A stretch of 64,000 bases of DNA, taken from contig CAMGYJ010000003.1 in the NCBI GenBank assembly GCA_946122785.1, forward strand, positions 28,041,811-28,105,810. Direction: 5' to 3'. This DNA comes from Linum tenue (Eukaryota > Streptophyta > Magnoliopsida > Malpighiales > Linaceae). Shown here piece after piece: positions 12,042 to 22,547 of the stretch (positions within the stretch are counted from its first letter, which is position 1; each line of letters starts with the position of its first letter). The translations under genes were made by a program, and so were the position numbers. Under the pieces are notes generated by a model that saw only the letters and a list, made by a program, of their open reading frames with translations, was not told the DNA's origin and did not search any database.

Positions 12042-12055
12042 TTCCCCCACACTCA
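12042..12055 (-). promoter_or_regulatory. Third PPT-like tract
   Basis: On the minus strand GAGTGTGGGGGAAA lies upstream of the env-like gene. It resembles the 3' PPT in its core TGTGGGGG. Confidence 0.35.
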
Positions 12056-12394
12056 GGCTCGCCTAGGCTAACAAGTTAAGCACAGCGGGTTGAATTGCAA
12101 GCAACTCAACCAGAATTCAAGGCAGAATCACGAAATAAACCATAATAAGCACACGGGCAGCCCATCGACAACATATACAACCATGCAACGCAAGTCATCC
12201 CTCACCCTACTCTAAATCAGGCAAGCAAACATAGTTCTCGGTCCTAGAATCTACAGTCCGATTCTCCAGAAACTAGAAATGAACGGGAAACACACCTGGA
12301 AACACAAGGAGGACCGTAGCTAGGACTCGAAGAGGGGGTGAGGGGACGCGAGGGGCCGAAAAAAAAATCGCCACGGAACTCGCCGGAAAATGGC

Positions 12395-12595
12395 CGGCGA
12401 ATCGCCGGAAAGTCGCCGGAAAACGGCCGGCGACCGGCGGCGGCGGCGGAGGGTGGCCGGCGGCGACCGGCGGCGGCGGCGGGAGGCGGCCGGCGGCGGC
12501 GGCGGGAGGCGGCCGGCGGCGGCGGCGGGAGGCGGCCGGCGGCGGCGGGGCGGCGGCGCGGCGGCGGCGGGCGGCGGCCGGCGGCTTAGAATGGC
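12395..12595 (-). repeat. GC-rich CGG/CCG low-complexity tract
   Basis: Nearly pure GGCGGC and CCGGCGG runs in the pol/env spacer, downstream of the TATA-like box at 12699-12710. Long ORFs here (Ala/Arg/Pro/Gly only, in every frame) are composition artefacts. Confidence 0.85.
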
Positions 12596-12698
12596 TGCCG
12601 GCGGCGGCCCTAAGAGGAGAGAGGGGAGAGCGTTTGAGAGTAGAGAGAGGGAAGATTTGGAAAAAATGAGGGTAGAGAGAGAAAATGGCCCGGGGTTT

Positions 12699-12710
12699 CC
12701 TTTAAATAGG
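12699..12710 (-). promoter_or_regulatory. Candidate internal promoter TATA box
   Basis: CCTATTTAAAGG on the minus strand, followed by a CT-rich leader (CTCTCTCTACC) like those after the LTR TATA boxes. It lies directly downstream of the spacer palindromes and about 730 bases before the env-like ATG. The promoter role is inferred from layout. Confidence 0.45.
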
Positions 12711-12713
12711 GAA

Positions 12714-13042
12714 AATACCCGGTCGGGACTCAGAAATACCCGGTCGGGTATTTGGGAGTCCACGACCGGGTTTTCCCAAACGCTGCGTTCCATAAGGAAG
12801 AATATACCCGGCCTCGAGTCAAAAATACCCGGCCGGGTATTTTTGAATCAGGGTCGGGTATTATCGTTAAACGCGGCGTTCTGGGTAAGGGGGAATACCC
12901 GGCCGCGAACCAAAAATACCCGGTCGGGTATTTTTGGGACGGGGTCGGGTATTTCACTTTTTTTCCCCGAGAACCAGAGGGGGCCCCGGGCGTGAGCCTA
13001 AAATACCCGGTCGGGTATTTTGGCCCACGACCGGGTATTTCC
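12714..13042 (-). repeat. Palindrome array in Athila pol/env spacer
   Basis: Four units, at about 12714-12775, 12803-12865, 12893-12950 and 12999-13042. Most have a half-site, then a full palindrome of type ATACCCGGTCGGGTAT (one with GGCC centre), then a half-site, with 12-20 bp spacers. The sequence matches the left LTR palindromes and not those of the right LTR. Confidence 0.75.
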
Positions 13043-13264
13043 CTCTTTTCGGCCAAAAAATCATTTTTCCCAAATTTTCAACCTCTCCTGCACGAAAACA
13101 CCAAATCGAGGCATCAACGACGACCGAACTTCAATACAGACATGCAACTGACTCGACACGACACCAAAAACTCAGAAAAAGGGGAAAGAAAATGCAAACC
13201 GTGGTGGGGTTGCCTCCCCACAAGCGCTTCTTTACCGTCTTTTAGCTGGATGCCCATGACGGAA

Positions 13265-16200
13265 CTAAGGGTCCGCGAGTTCCACCACCAACTCCGCACG
13301 TTCGACCTCGCCTCCTAGGTAGAGTTTGAGACGATGGCCATTCACTTTAAACGGCTCAGTCTGCGGATTGGCAATCTCGATAGTGCCATACGGGAACACC
13401 TGGGTGACCGTGAACGGTCCAGACCACCGGGAGCGGAGTTTTCCGGGAAAGAGCTTCAGGCGAGAGTTATAGAGGAGAACTCGATCACCAACCTGGAACT
13501 CTTTCGGACCCCGCAACCGGGCATCGTGCAGGCGCTTAGTGTGCTCCTTGTACAGCCGGGTGTTCTCATAGGCGTGGTAACGCCACTCTTCCAGCTCCAA
13601 CATCTGCAGTTTTCGCTCAACACCTGCAACATGAACATCCAAGTTGAGCAGCTTAAGGGCCCAAAAGGCCTTGTGCTCTAGCTCCACGGGCAAATGGCAT
13701 GCCTTTCCATAGACAAGCCGGTACGGTGAAGTACCAATGGGCGTCTTGTAGGCAGTGCGATACGCCCACAGAGCATCATCGAGCTTGGTGGACCAATCTT
13801 TGCTGGACTGATCCACCGTTTTCTCCAGGATCCGCTTGAGCTCCCGGTTCGTCAGTTCGGCCTGGCCACTGGTCTGGGGATGATAGGCCACGGACACCTT
13901 GTGAGTTACACCATAGCGAGACAGTAGTTTATCGAATTGGCCCTGGAAATGGGTGCCTCTATCGCTTATGATGGCTCTAGGTGTCCCGAACCGGGAGAAT
14001 AGCTGCTTCAAAAAACCACAAACACGTCTAGCATCGTTGGTGGGCAAAGCTTGCGCCTCAGCCCACCTAGAGACGTAGTCAACAGCAACCAGAATATAGG
14101 TGTTACCAAAAGATGGAGGGAAGGGGCCCATGAAGTCGATACCCCAGACATCAAAAATCTCACAAGTTATAAACACATTCTGGGGCATCTCATCACGGGC
14201 AGAGATGTTACCTGACCTCTGGCATCGGTCGCACCTGCGTGCGAAGGCGTCTGCATCCTTGAAGAGCGTGGGCCAGTAAAAGCCCGACTGGAGCACCTTT
14301 CTCGCCGTGCGGTTTCCTCCGTGATGACCGCCAGTAGGTCCCTCATGACAGTGAGATAGAATGCCCTCCATCTCACTCTCCATAACACAACGACGGATGA
14401 TCCCGTCGGCTCCGATCCGAAAAAGGTGAGGGTCATCCCAGAAGTAGTACTTCAGATCGGAGAAAAACTTCCTCTTGGCGTGAGTGGCCATCCCCTTGGG
14501 CAGCTGCTGGCCCACCAAATAGTTCGCAAAATCGGAGTACCAGGGGGTGACACTCTCCACCAAGCACATCATCATCAACCGCTCGTCTGGGAAGGAGTCA
14601 TCAATCTCCTCCACGAGGTTGTCCGCAGGGGGTGCGTCCAACCGGGAGAGGTGATCAGCTGCTACATTTTCTGCTCCCTTCTTGTCCCGGATCTCAATAT
14701 CGAACTCCTGCAGCAGTAAGATCCATCGTATGAGCCGAGGCTTGGCATCGGCCTTGCTCATCAGGTATCTAATCGCGGAGTGATCTGTGTACACGGTCAC
14801 GCGGGACAAGACCAGATAGGGGCGAAACTTATCAAAGGCAAACACCACCGCAAGCAGCTCCTTCTCTGTTGTGGTGTAGTTCTCCTGGGCATCATTCAGA
14901 GTTTTCGAGGCGTAGTAGATAGGTCGGAAGTGTTGATCTCGCCTCTGCCCCAGAACAGCTCCAACAGCAAAGTCACTGGCATCGCACATCAGCTCAAATG
15001 GTAGGGACCAGTCAGGAACAACCATGATAGGAGCCTGGGTGAGCTTCTCCTTCAAGGTGGTGAACGCCGCTGTGCAAGCATCAGTGAACTGGAAGGGGGC
15101 ATCCTTCTCCAGAAGCTTAGTGAGGGGCAGGGCGATCTTCGAGAAATCCTTGATGAACCGCCTATAGAAACCTGCATGGCCAAGAAAACTCCGGATCCCC
15201 TTTACAGATGTAGGAGGAGGCAGCTTGCTGATAGTCTCGATCTTTGCTCTGTCTACCTCGATCCCCATCTTGGAGATCTTATGCCCAAGAACTATGCCTT
15301 CGCGAACCATGAAGTGACACTTCTCCCAACTCAGTGCCAGGTTCGTTTCTTCACACCGTTTAAGGACAAGTTCCAGGTTATGGAGACAGTGAGCGAAGGA
15401 GTCTCCATAAACCGAGAAATCGTCCATAAACACCTCCATGATCTCACCGACCAGTCGGTCAAAGATGGCGAGCATGCATCGCTGAAAAGTGGCTGGGGCG
15501 TTGCATAGCCCGAATGGGATCCGCCGGTAAGCAAATGTGCCGAAAGGGCAGGTGAAAGTGGTCTTCGCCTGGTCCTCCGGTGCAATAGGGATCTGAAAGT
15601 ACCCGGACATCCCATCCAGGAAGCAGTAGAACTCGTGCCCCGCCAATCTCTCCAGCATCTGATCAATGAACGGCAGCGGGAAATGGTCCTTCCGAGTAGC
15701 GTCGTTGAGACGCCGATAATCGATGCAGACACGGTACCCAGTCACCGTGCGCATCGGGATGAGCTCGTTCTTCTCGTTAGGCACCACGGTCATCCCACCC
15801 TTTTTGGGTACCACCTGGGTGGGACTGACCCACTCGCTGTCAGAAATGGCGAAGATGATCCCCGCGTCCATCAGCTTCACGATCTCTGCCCGAACCACAG
15901 CCTCCAAGTTCGGCGTCAATCTCCTCTGCGGCTGCCTCACTGGCCGCATCTCATCCTCCAGCAGTATCCGGTGCGAGCAAAAAGAGGGGCTGATCCCCCG
16001 GATATCTGTGATCTTCCATGCCAAAGCTCGCTCGTACTGCTTCAGTAAGGCCACCAGTCTGGTCTTCTGCTCGGGTGTGAGGGTCGAGCTGATGATAACT
16101 GGCAGCTTATTCCCCTCCCGGAGAAATGCATACTCCAAATGAGGAGGGAGGGGCTTAAGCTCCAGCTCTGGTGGTTCCTCCAAAGAAGTGGTGATGCGGG

Positions 16201-18853
16201 TGGAGGATGAGATCGGTTTAAACAGCCTGTCGCCCTCCAAGAAGGGGCCACTCTCCAATGCGGCCAACTGCTCCTCCAGCTGCGGCTCCTGCAATGCCTG
16301 CTCACCTAGCAAAATACAACGCTCAAGAGCATCATCAGTACCCGCACTCGTGATGGCGAGTGCGGTCTCATAATCGGCAAGCACATCACAGTAGTCTATG
16401 TCATCATGCAAATGAGAATGTTTCCCATTGTCAGACACAGAAAAAGTAGCCTGTTCATCACCAGCACGCAGAATCAATTTACCACTATGCACATCAATAA
16501 GCGCCTTGGCGGTGGCGAGAAATGGTCTACCCAAAATCAAAGGCACATCCACATCCTCATTTATATCCAAAATAACAAAGTCAACAGGATATGTGAATGC
16601 ACCAACATTAACAAGCAAGTCCTCAATGATACCCCTAGGATGCACGATAGAACGATCAGCTAACTGAATGCTCATCCTAGTAGCTCTAGGTTCACCTAGG
16701 TCTAGCTTCTTAAACAGTTTATAGGGCATGACATTAATACTAGCGCCCAAATCCGCCAAGGACTTTCCTACATGCATGCTGCCAATAACAAGAGGGATAG
16801 TGAAACTCCCTGGGTCTTTGCGCTTCTCTGGCAGCTTGTTCTGCAGGATGGCAGAACACTCCTCGCTGAGCATCACTGTCGAAAGATCCCCAAGTTTCTT
16901 CTTGTTGGTGAGGAGGTCTTTCATAAACTTGGCATACTTGGGCATCTTCGACAGTGCCTCCACGAACGGCATGCTGATGTTGACCTGCTTCAACATTGCC
17001 ATGAACTTGGCAAACTCTGTCTCCAGCCTGTCTCGATGGAGTCGAGTGGGGAAGGGCAGCTGGGGTGTATGCTCCTTAACCACAGGTTGCGGCTTTGGAG
17101 CAGGTGCTGTGCTGCCTTCTCCCACCTCTGCAGTATCAGCTGGAGGTGTTGAAGCAGGTAGTGGTTCGTCTCTCCCGGGTTGAGCAGGAGTAGCAGATGT
17201 AGTCTTGCCACTCCTGGTGGTGATGACGTGTGCGGTCTCATGCGGGTCCCGTGGATTGGGAATGGTGGTGGCAGGCAGAGTCCCCGGTGCCCTGGTGGTG
17301 TTCTGGCGAGCTAGGCTCCCAATCTGATTCTGGAGATCCTGCAGAATGGCACCTTGGTTCCTCTGGCCTGCCTCCAGTGAGGCGATGTTCTGATCCATCC
17401 TCGTGAAGTTCGCCTGACTGGTGGTCATGAAAGCCTGCAAAATATTCTTCAGATCAGATATCTGAGGATCTGGTGCTGCGGCTGCTGGAGGCTGAGCAAA
17501 CTGGCGCTGGGGCTGCTGGAACGGCTGCCCTTGCCTAGGCTGGTAGGGCTGCTGCTGTGGTGGTGGCCCCTGCCTAGCCTGGAAGGGCTGCCTCTGCTGG
17601 AAACCACCTGCTGGTGCTGGGAAACCAGGTGGTTTGTTGGTGTTGCTGCTCCAGGCGAAGTTGGGATGCTGGCGCCATCCCTCATTATAGGTGTGGCTGT
17701 ATGGGTCCAGGCGCCGAGCATTTGCTATGAAGTCCACCTGCTCTTGGGGAGTAGAAGACTCCCTCATAGACTGACAATCCTCCACCAGGTGATTCGGGCT
17801 CTCACACCACTGGCACTGGGCTACTGGAGGCGTAGCTACACCTCGGCCCGGAAAGATACTGTTAGGCTGCTTCAATGTCTGCACCAACTCAGCCACTTGC
17901 TGCTCTAACCCGGACCTGGTCTCCATAGCATGCACACCCCGGTCCCGGGAGTTCCTGCCTCTGTTGTTCTGCCCCCAGGAATGGTCTCGGGCAGCCAAGG
18001 TACTGATCATCTGGTTCAGCTCGGGTGGAGTCTTAGTAAGGATATCCCCTCCTGGGCATAGAGACTCGATCACCCTCTGGCTGTCTGGAGTGAGGGCGCT
18101 GTAGAAGTTCCCTACTGTGAAGGCATCGCTGAAGCCATGATGGGGACACTGCCAGAAGTATCCCATGTACCGCTCCCATGCATCACGAAGGGACTCATCT
18201 GGCTCCTGGCGGAAGTGAGTGATCTCCCGCTGTATCTCTGTGGTCTTCGATGCCGGATAATACCGGTGCACGAACTTGTCAGCCAGATCGTCCCAAGAGG
18301 TGATGGACAATGGGGGCTGGGTCTCCAACCACCTCTTAGCATTCCCCGCCAGAGAATGGGGGAAAAGGTGAAGGCGGATTGCGTCATCTGGAACACCATT
18401 CAGCTTGAACCCGTTCGTCAGCTGCAGAAAACGGGAAAGGTGTACCCGGGCTTCCTCATCCTTCAAGCCATGGAACTGGATAGAGGATGTGATGAGTTGG
18501 ATCCAGCATGGCTTGATCTCGAAGTTGTTTGCAGGGATGGGTGGATAGAGGATGACCGGGCGGATGTCAGCAATCCGTGGAGTATAGTAGTACTCCAAGG
18601 TGGGACCCGGTGGTGGTGGATGATGATGGTGGCCAGCTCCCGGGGGGTTTTGGTCGTTCCCCAGGATCTGGTTGTGAGGAGGCGGGTTCTGATCGCCTTC
18701 CATCTCGTGCTCGTCCTCGGAGTCGCTGGTCAATTGGCCGTCTCGGCGCTCCACCGTAGCCAGTCTAGCTCGCTGTTGTCTCCGAAGTTGTTTGCAGGTG
18801 CGCTCAATCTCAGGATTCAACGGCAGTAAACTTCCCGACTGGCTACGGGTCAT
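13265..18853 (-). CDS. Athila gag-pol polyprotein, intact, 1862 aa
   Basis: A single open frame for the proteins of reverse transcription and integration. In order: gag with the retrotrans_gag core ([18 protein letters not shown]) at about 155-240; zinc knuckle [14 protein letters not shown] near 346; aspartic protease LADLGAS near 699, with DLG in place of DSG as usual in Athila; reverse transcriptase with MDDFSVYG near 1143; RNase H with [10 protein letters not shown] near 1290; integrase HHCC zinc finger from about 1490; and DDE core with DFMGPFP near 1576 and ISDRGTHF near 1631. There is no C-terminal chromodomain. The start is the ATG at 18853, 124 bases downstream of the PBS. No stop or frameshift is present, so it may still encode protein. 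Confidence 0.95.
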   Translation of the reverse strand: MTRSQSGSLLPLNPEIERTCKQLRRQQRARLATVERRDGQLTSDSEDEHEMEGDQNPPPHNQILGNDQNPPGAGHHHHPPPPGPTLEYYYTPRIADIRPVILYPPIPANNFEIKPCWIQLITSSIQFHGLKDEEARVHLSRFLQLTNGFKLNGVPDDAIRLHLFPHSLAGNAKRWLETQPPLSITSWDDLADKFVHRYYPASKTTEIQREITHFRQEPDESLRDAWERYMGYFWQCPHHGFSDAFTVGNFYSALTPDSQRVIESLCPGGDILTKTPPELNQMISTLAARDHSWGQNNRGRNSRDRGVHAMETRSGLEQQVAELVQTLKQPNSIFPGRGVATPPVAQCQWCESPNHLVEDCQSMRESSTPQEQVDFIANARRLDPYSHTYNEGWRQHPNFAWSSNTNKPPGFPAPAGGFQQRQPFQARQGPPPQQQPYQPRQGQPFQQPQRQFAQPPAAAAPDPQISDLKNILQAFMTTSQANFTRMDQNIASLEAGQRNQGAILQDLQNQIGSLARQNTTRAPGTLPATTIPNPRDPHETAHVITTRSGKTTSATPAQPGRDEPLPASTPPADTAEVGEGSTAPAPKPQPVVKEHTPQLPFPTRLHRDRLETEFAKFMAMLKQVNISMPFVEALSKMPKYAKFMKDLLTNKKKLGDLSTVMLSEECSAILQNKLPEKRKDPGSFTIPLVIGSMHVGKSLADLGASINVMPYKLFKKLDLGEPRATRMSIQLADRSIVHPRGIIEDLLVNVGAFTYPVDFVILDINEDVDVPLILGRPFLATAKALIDVHSGKLILRAGDEQATFSVSDNGKHSHLHDDIDYCDVLADYETALAITSAGTDDALERCILLGEQALQEPQLEEQLAALESGPFLEGDRLFKPISSSTRITTSLEEPPELELKPLPPHLEYAFLREGNKLPVIISSTLTPEQKTRLVALLKQYERALAWKITDIRGISPSFCSHRILLEDEMRPVRQPQRRLTPNLEAVVRAEIVKLMDAGIIFAISDSEWVSPTQVVPKKGGMTVVPNEKNELIPMRTVTGYRVCIDYRRLNDATRKDHFPLPFIDQMLERLAGHEFYCFLDGMSGYFQIPIAPEDQAKTTFTCPFGTFAYRRIPFGLCNAPATFQRCMLAIFDRLVGEIMEVFMDDFSVYGDSFAHCLHNLELVLKRCEETNLALSWEKCHFMVREGIVLGHKISKMGIEVDRAKIETISKLPPPTSVKGIRSFLGHAGFYRRFIKDFSKIALPLTKLLEKDAPFQFTDACTAAFTTLKEKLTQAPIMVVPDWSLPFELMCDASDFAVGAVLGQRRDQHFRPIYYASKTLNDAQENYTTTEKELLAVVFAFDKFRPYLVLSRVTVYTDHSAIRYLMSKADAKPRLIRWILLLQEFDIEIRDKKGAENVAADHLSRLDAPPADNLVEEIDDSFPDERLMMMCLVESVTPWYSDFANYLVGQQLPKGMATHAKRKFFSDLKYYFWDDPHLFRIGADGIIRRCVMESEMEGILSHCHEGPTGGHHGGNRTARKVLQSGFYWPTLFKDADAFARRCDRCQRSGNISARDEMPQNVFITCEIFDVWGIDFMGPFPPSFGNTYILVAVDYVSRWAEAQALPTNDARRVCGFLKQLFSRFGTPRAIISDRGTHFQGQFDKLLSRYGVTHKVSVAYHPQTSGQAELTNRELKRILEKTVDQSSKDWSTKLDDALWAYRTAYKTPIGTSPYRLVYGKACHLPVELEHKAFWALKLLNLDVHVAGVERKLQMLELEEWRYHAYENTRLYKEHTKRLHDARLRGPKEFQVGDRVLLYNSRLKLFPGKLRSRWSGPFTVTQVFPYGTIEIANPQTEPFKVNGHRLKLYLGGEVERAELVVELADP

Positions 18854-18976
18854 GCACTATCTGCACACAATCAAGCAAAGCAAACCCCGTGAAGGCACAA
18901 GTGGGAAAGACAAAACTCAATGCAAAAATGAAAATGCCAAAGTAACAGAAATCACTTTTCTTCAACAACCTAGCCG

Positions 18977-18994
18977 TCCCCGGCAACGGCGCCA
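18977..18994 (-). promoter_or_regulatory. Primer-binding site, tRNA-Asp type
   Basis: On the minus strand TGGCGCCGTTGCCGGGGA, complementary to the 3' end of plant tRNA-Asp including CCA. It sits 6 bases after the 5' LTR. The same PBS is at 54876-54893. Confidence 0.9.
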
Positions 18995-19000
18995 AAAACT

Positions 19001-20431
19001 TGACTCGCTAAAACACAACTCCTAACAATGGCCAAGTGTAACCAATGAAAGGGACTGCAGTATAGTGGCTCAAGTAATAAATATCGAATCCACGGGTCTC
19101 TAGAGTTACTATTACTCAGCTTCAGTTCATTATCTAGCAAAACAGATTAAGATGAAAGAACTAAAATTACTCTAGCAAACTACAGTTAAAGTTAATCTAA
19201 TTACAGGTTGGGAACTCACTTAGGTATGATTCCTCCTAGCCACTAGCCAGATTAATGATTGATGATCTCTAACATGTTTCACTTTCATTCACAATGCGGA
19301 GAATCCTTAACTAGACCTTGAGTCTCGACTAAAGGAACAAGGCCCTCTTGAGTCAATTGCCTAGAGGGACGTATCCTTCTCTAGAACAACCGATCAAGGC
19401 GTTCTGAACTAGATTCCCTCTATCGAAAGAGGTTCTCAATCGATACAAAGCAGTGAATCAACCCTCGACTAAAGCAGTCGATCCAATACTATCAATCTAT
19501 GGTGCTCTATTGACCTAATCAGGTATTCGCTCTCATAGGATCAAAGCAGAATCAATAATCTCGACTAAAGCAGAATTGAATCATGAAAACATGCATAGAT
19601 TGAATATGAACTCAAGATTATCAAGTAAGAGTACTCATACAATCATCCAATCAAACAAACATAGCTAGGGTTCCTCAAAACCTAAGTGAAGGGAAGTTAC
19701 TCCATAGAGAAGAGAGAGACTGCAGTAAGAATCTTATGATGATCAGTCTTCAAGTCCGGGCTTGTTCCTCGAGCTTCCAAGGCGAAGAAATCCTCCAATT
19801 CCACTCCAAGAATGCCCTCAAATCGCCCCCTCTCTCTTTGGTTCGTCCCTTGGGTGTTTGGGATCCAAAAACCCAGCTCTCTCCCTCTGTTTCGGCTGAA
19901 ATCTGCTTAAAAAGGGCATCAGTGGCCAAAGCACGGTCGAGGGAACGGCCGTGCTTTGCCTCAGCCCGCCCGTGTTTTCAGCTCGAGTTGGCCAAACTCA
20001 AATCAGCTCTCGGCAGTAAAAACACGGTCACAGAACACGGCCGTGTTCTGAAGGCCTACTGCCCGTGTTTTCACTGCCGAGCCTGTTCAATGCTTCGTTT
20101 CTCCCTCGTCCGGACTCCGAATCAGTCGCCGTTTGATCTCAGACGCTCGTAGTCTCGTCCTCTTTCATTTCATAACAAGCTTGCATGATTCTTTGTTCAT
20201 GAAGTGAGGTAGAAATCCATTCTTCTTCAGGTCATACCCGAGTTTCTTCTCCCGAATCGTCAATTGATCTCTGATTGACTTGAACTTTGCGCCTATGCTT
20301 CACTTTATGTGCTAGGACCTGAAATATGACAAAGGAACACAACCTAGCGTAAAATAGGCCAAAGATGTGATAATTAAAGCTCAAACGATCAAGAAACACA
20401 GGGGAAAACATGTGCAAATATCGAGTCATCA
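19001..20431 (-). repeat. Athila right (5') LTR, family A
   Basis: 1,431 bp, starting TGATGACTCG and ending GCGAGTCA on the minus strand. Two palindrome units lie at about 19929-19979 and 20018-20075, with centres CGGCCG inside AACACGGCCGTGTT or AGCACGG-type arms. A TATA-like CCTTTTTAAGC at about 19903-19916 follows. It closely resembles the LTR at 58235-59335, not its partner at 7355-8694. Confidence 0.88.
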
Positions 20432-20436
20432 TGACT
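20432..20436. repeat. Right target-site duplication of Athila (TGACT)
   Basis: Matches 7350-7354. The LINE frame resumes immediately beyond it. Confidence 0.9.
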
Positions 20437-22320
20437 GCAGGTTCCACATTTGTCCAATTCTTCTGGAAGAATAAAGCCGACATTCCATCAGGGCCAGGAG
20501 ATTTCAAAGGAGACATGTGCTTAAGAGTTCTCCAAACTTCATCTGCTTCAAATTGTTTCAATAGGTAAGCATTCATCTTAGGGGTAACTTTTTTCTTTAC
20601 TGCATTCACCGCATCATTCCCGTGAGAATTTGGCACTACTTTGAATAGGGTCTGATAAAATTCCAACATGATTTGAGTTACGTTCTCATGTCCTTCTTGA
20701 AGATACCATCCAAACCTTGAATCTTGGAGATCATATTCCTTTTTGACGATCAGTAGCTTTACGGTGAAATAAATTAGTGTTTCTCCCTCCTTTAGCCAGT
20801 CTGCCCGAGAACGTTGTTTCCACATTAATTCCTCTTGGTAATAAAGATCACTAAGTTCCGTTCAAGAACTCTCTTTTTGAATCACCACTGCCCTGTTCTT
20901 TTTTCTCATCGATATGATTTGTAAAGCCCTCTCAGTCTTTCTGATTCTCCGCTTAATGTTTCCAAAAGTTTCTTTGCTCCATTTAAGGAGTTTGACCTCA
21001 CAAACTTTGTTCCCAGCTTCCACTTCACATTTGCAACAGCTCTGTCCAACCTCTCCTCCAAAAAACCTCCATCCTCTCTCCCATTATCCCATGTGAAAAT
21101 ATTGCCAAAGCACCCCAAATTCTCATGGTTACATGCATCCAAAGCCTCTCTAAATTCCTCCATATGATGTACGTCAGGTGGTCTGATGTCATTCTTTTCT
21201 TCATAACCTAAAACTTGATTGAAGTCTCCACATTGGAGCCAAGGGAGGTTTACCTGCCTATGCAAGTATCTCATCAGTTCCCATTTCTTTATTTTCTTTC
21301 CTTAGTCCGACCATCCGTAAATTCCAGTAAATCTCTAATTTTTAGCTGCATCTTTCTCCTCAACTAAAACATCAATAAAATGTCAAGTCAGGTCTTTCAC
21401 TTTCACCTTCAAATTCTCCTTCCACATCAAAAGAAGCCCTCATGCTCTAACTTTCGAACCAACTCCTTTTCCTCTTGTCCATCCCAAATAAATCATTACT
21501 TGTTCCCATTCATGTTCATGTTTTTTTATTTCCATAAAGAAATCAAAGCTGGGGTCCTTCTTTCTAAGTAGTTCAACTACTCTCTTCACTATTGTGGGGT
21601 TCCCCAACTAATGACAGTTGTAGCTTAGGACCCTCATTGGTTTGATGGCTCTGCTCCTTGGCATAGCCCGCCTCATCGCCATCCATGTATTGAATTTTTT
21701 GTTTCTTTGTGTCAATGTCCATGTCTACTGGTTGATTGTCACCAATATCTCGCTTACGCCCTCCTGACAATCCTTTTGAGGATTCCTATGGATGATCTTT
21801 GCTATGTAACTGTAGTTTCCATACTCCTCCCGATTTCTGTGGTGGAGGAACTTGTGACCATAGATCTGTCTCCTCAGGATTAGTGTTTTTCTTCTCTTGT
21901 TTTGTCTTTGAATCTGTCTTAGGAATGATAGTTCCTGACAAACTCATATATCATTTTTGCATCTCACCACTTTCAATCGCTTCTCTTGTATTCCATATCT
22001 TTTATGGGGTTTCTTCCATCTCATAATCATCCACATGGCCGTTTTTCTCCCCCCATCTTTTCTAGCTTTTCTGACTCTGTCAGCCCTGAAACAGACTCCA
22101 TGAAAAGAGTTACTTCTTTTGCCACTACTACTGTGATATGTTGGATTCCTGCAACAATTTTGACGTATTTCTTACTAAGCATCACCACAGTTTAGATTCC
22201 TTCTCTCTTTCTTGTTTCGACAGCCTTGGACCCATAGAAAACATCATATTAATCATGTCTTCAAAATGATATATCGCTTTAAATATTTTGGCTGAGAAGT
22301 TACCCGAATTTTACTCCACA
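20432..22320 (-). mobile_element. LINE remnant, 5' half (ORF1 end, endonuclease, RT start)
   Basis: Upstream half of the LINE split by the Athila. ORF2 starts at about 21637 (MRVLSYNC). The endonuclease continues at 21274-20906 (WLQCGDFNQVLGYEEK, FTWDNGREDGGFLEERLDR). The RT leader is at 20825-20437 (QRSRADWLKEGE, MSPLKSPGPDGMSALFFQKNW). ORF1 traces at 22320-21573 have many stops. The 5' limit is approximate. Confidence 0.82.
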
Positions 22321-22547
22321 TTGGTCTGACGAGAAAAAAAATATAAGGTAAACTTTATTAATATTTACAATGAACCATGTTGTGTTTTCAAATACAGAAC
22401 AAATTATAATACACGTTCATCATCCAAACAAGGTGTCAAATATATCCTACCTAAACATTTATCATGAATTCATCAATTAATCGACTTTGATCTTTATGTT
22501 ATCATTGATTAAACTAATGATTATTCAATAAGAAGTAAAGTTTGATA
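22321..22547. other. AT-rich spacer
   Basis: No gene seen. Its last 15 bases (22533-22547) are the left target duplication of the next LINE. Confidence 0.4.

Larger units (their letters stand above)
7355..20431 (-). mobile_element. Full-length Athila-type Ty3 retrotransposon with mismatched LTRs
   Basis: A 13,077-bp element. In minus orientation the order is LTR (20431-19001), tRNA-Asp PBS, gag-pol (18853-13265), spacer with palindromes (13042-12240), env-like gene (11966-10528), 3' untranslated region, PPT, LTR (8694-7355). TGACT duplications flank it. Athila identity rests on the DLGAS protease, FMDDFSVYG reverse transcriptase, lack of a chromodomain, the tRNA-Asp PBS, and an Athila ORF1-like extra protein. 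The two LTRs belong to different families (see findings). Confidence 0.92.

Noticed and set aside
11145..12071. 308-codon plus-strand ORF
   Set aside because: Antisense shadow of the env-like gene; no domain, and openness is explained by GC-rich composition.
12320..12995. Long ORFs rich in Ala, Arg, Gly and Pro
   Set aside because: All frames of a CGG-repeat tract stay open; no domain or real start.
12714..13042. CRISPR-like regular palindromic repeats
   Set aside because: Units are palindromes with degenerate spacing in a plant retrotransposon, with no unique spacers and no cas genes.
18977..18994. tRNA-Asp gene
   Set aside because: Only the 18-base acceptor-end complement is present; it is the retrotransposon primer-binding site.
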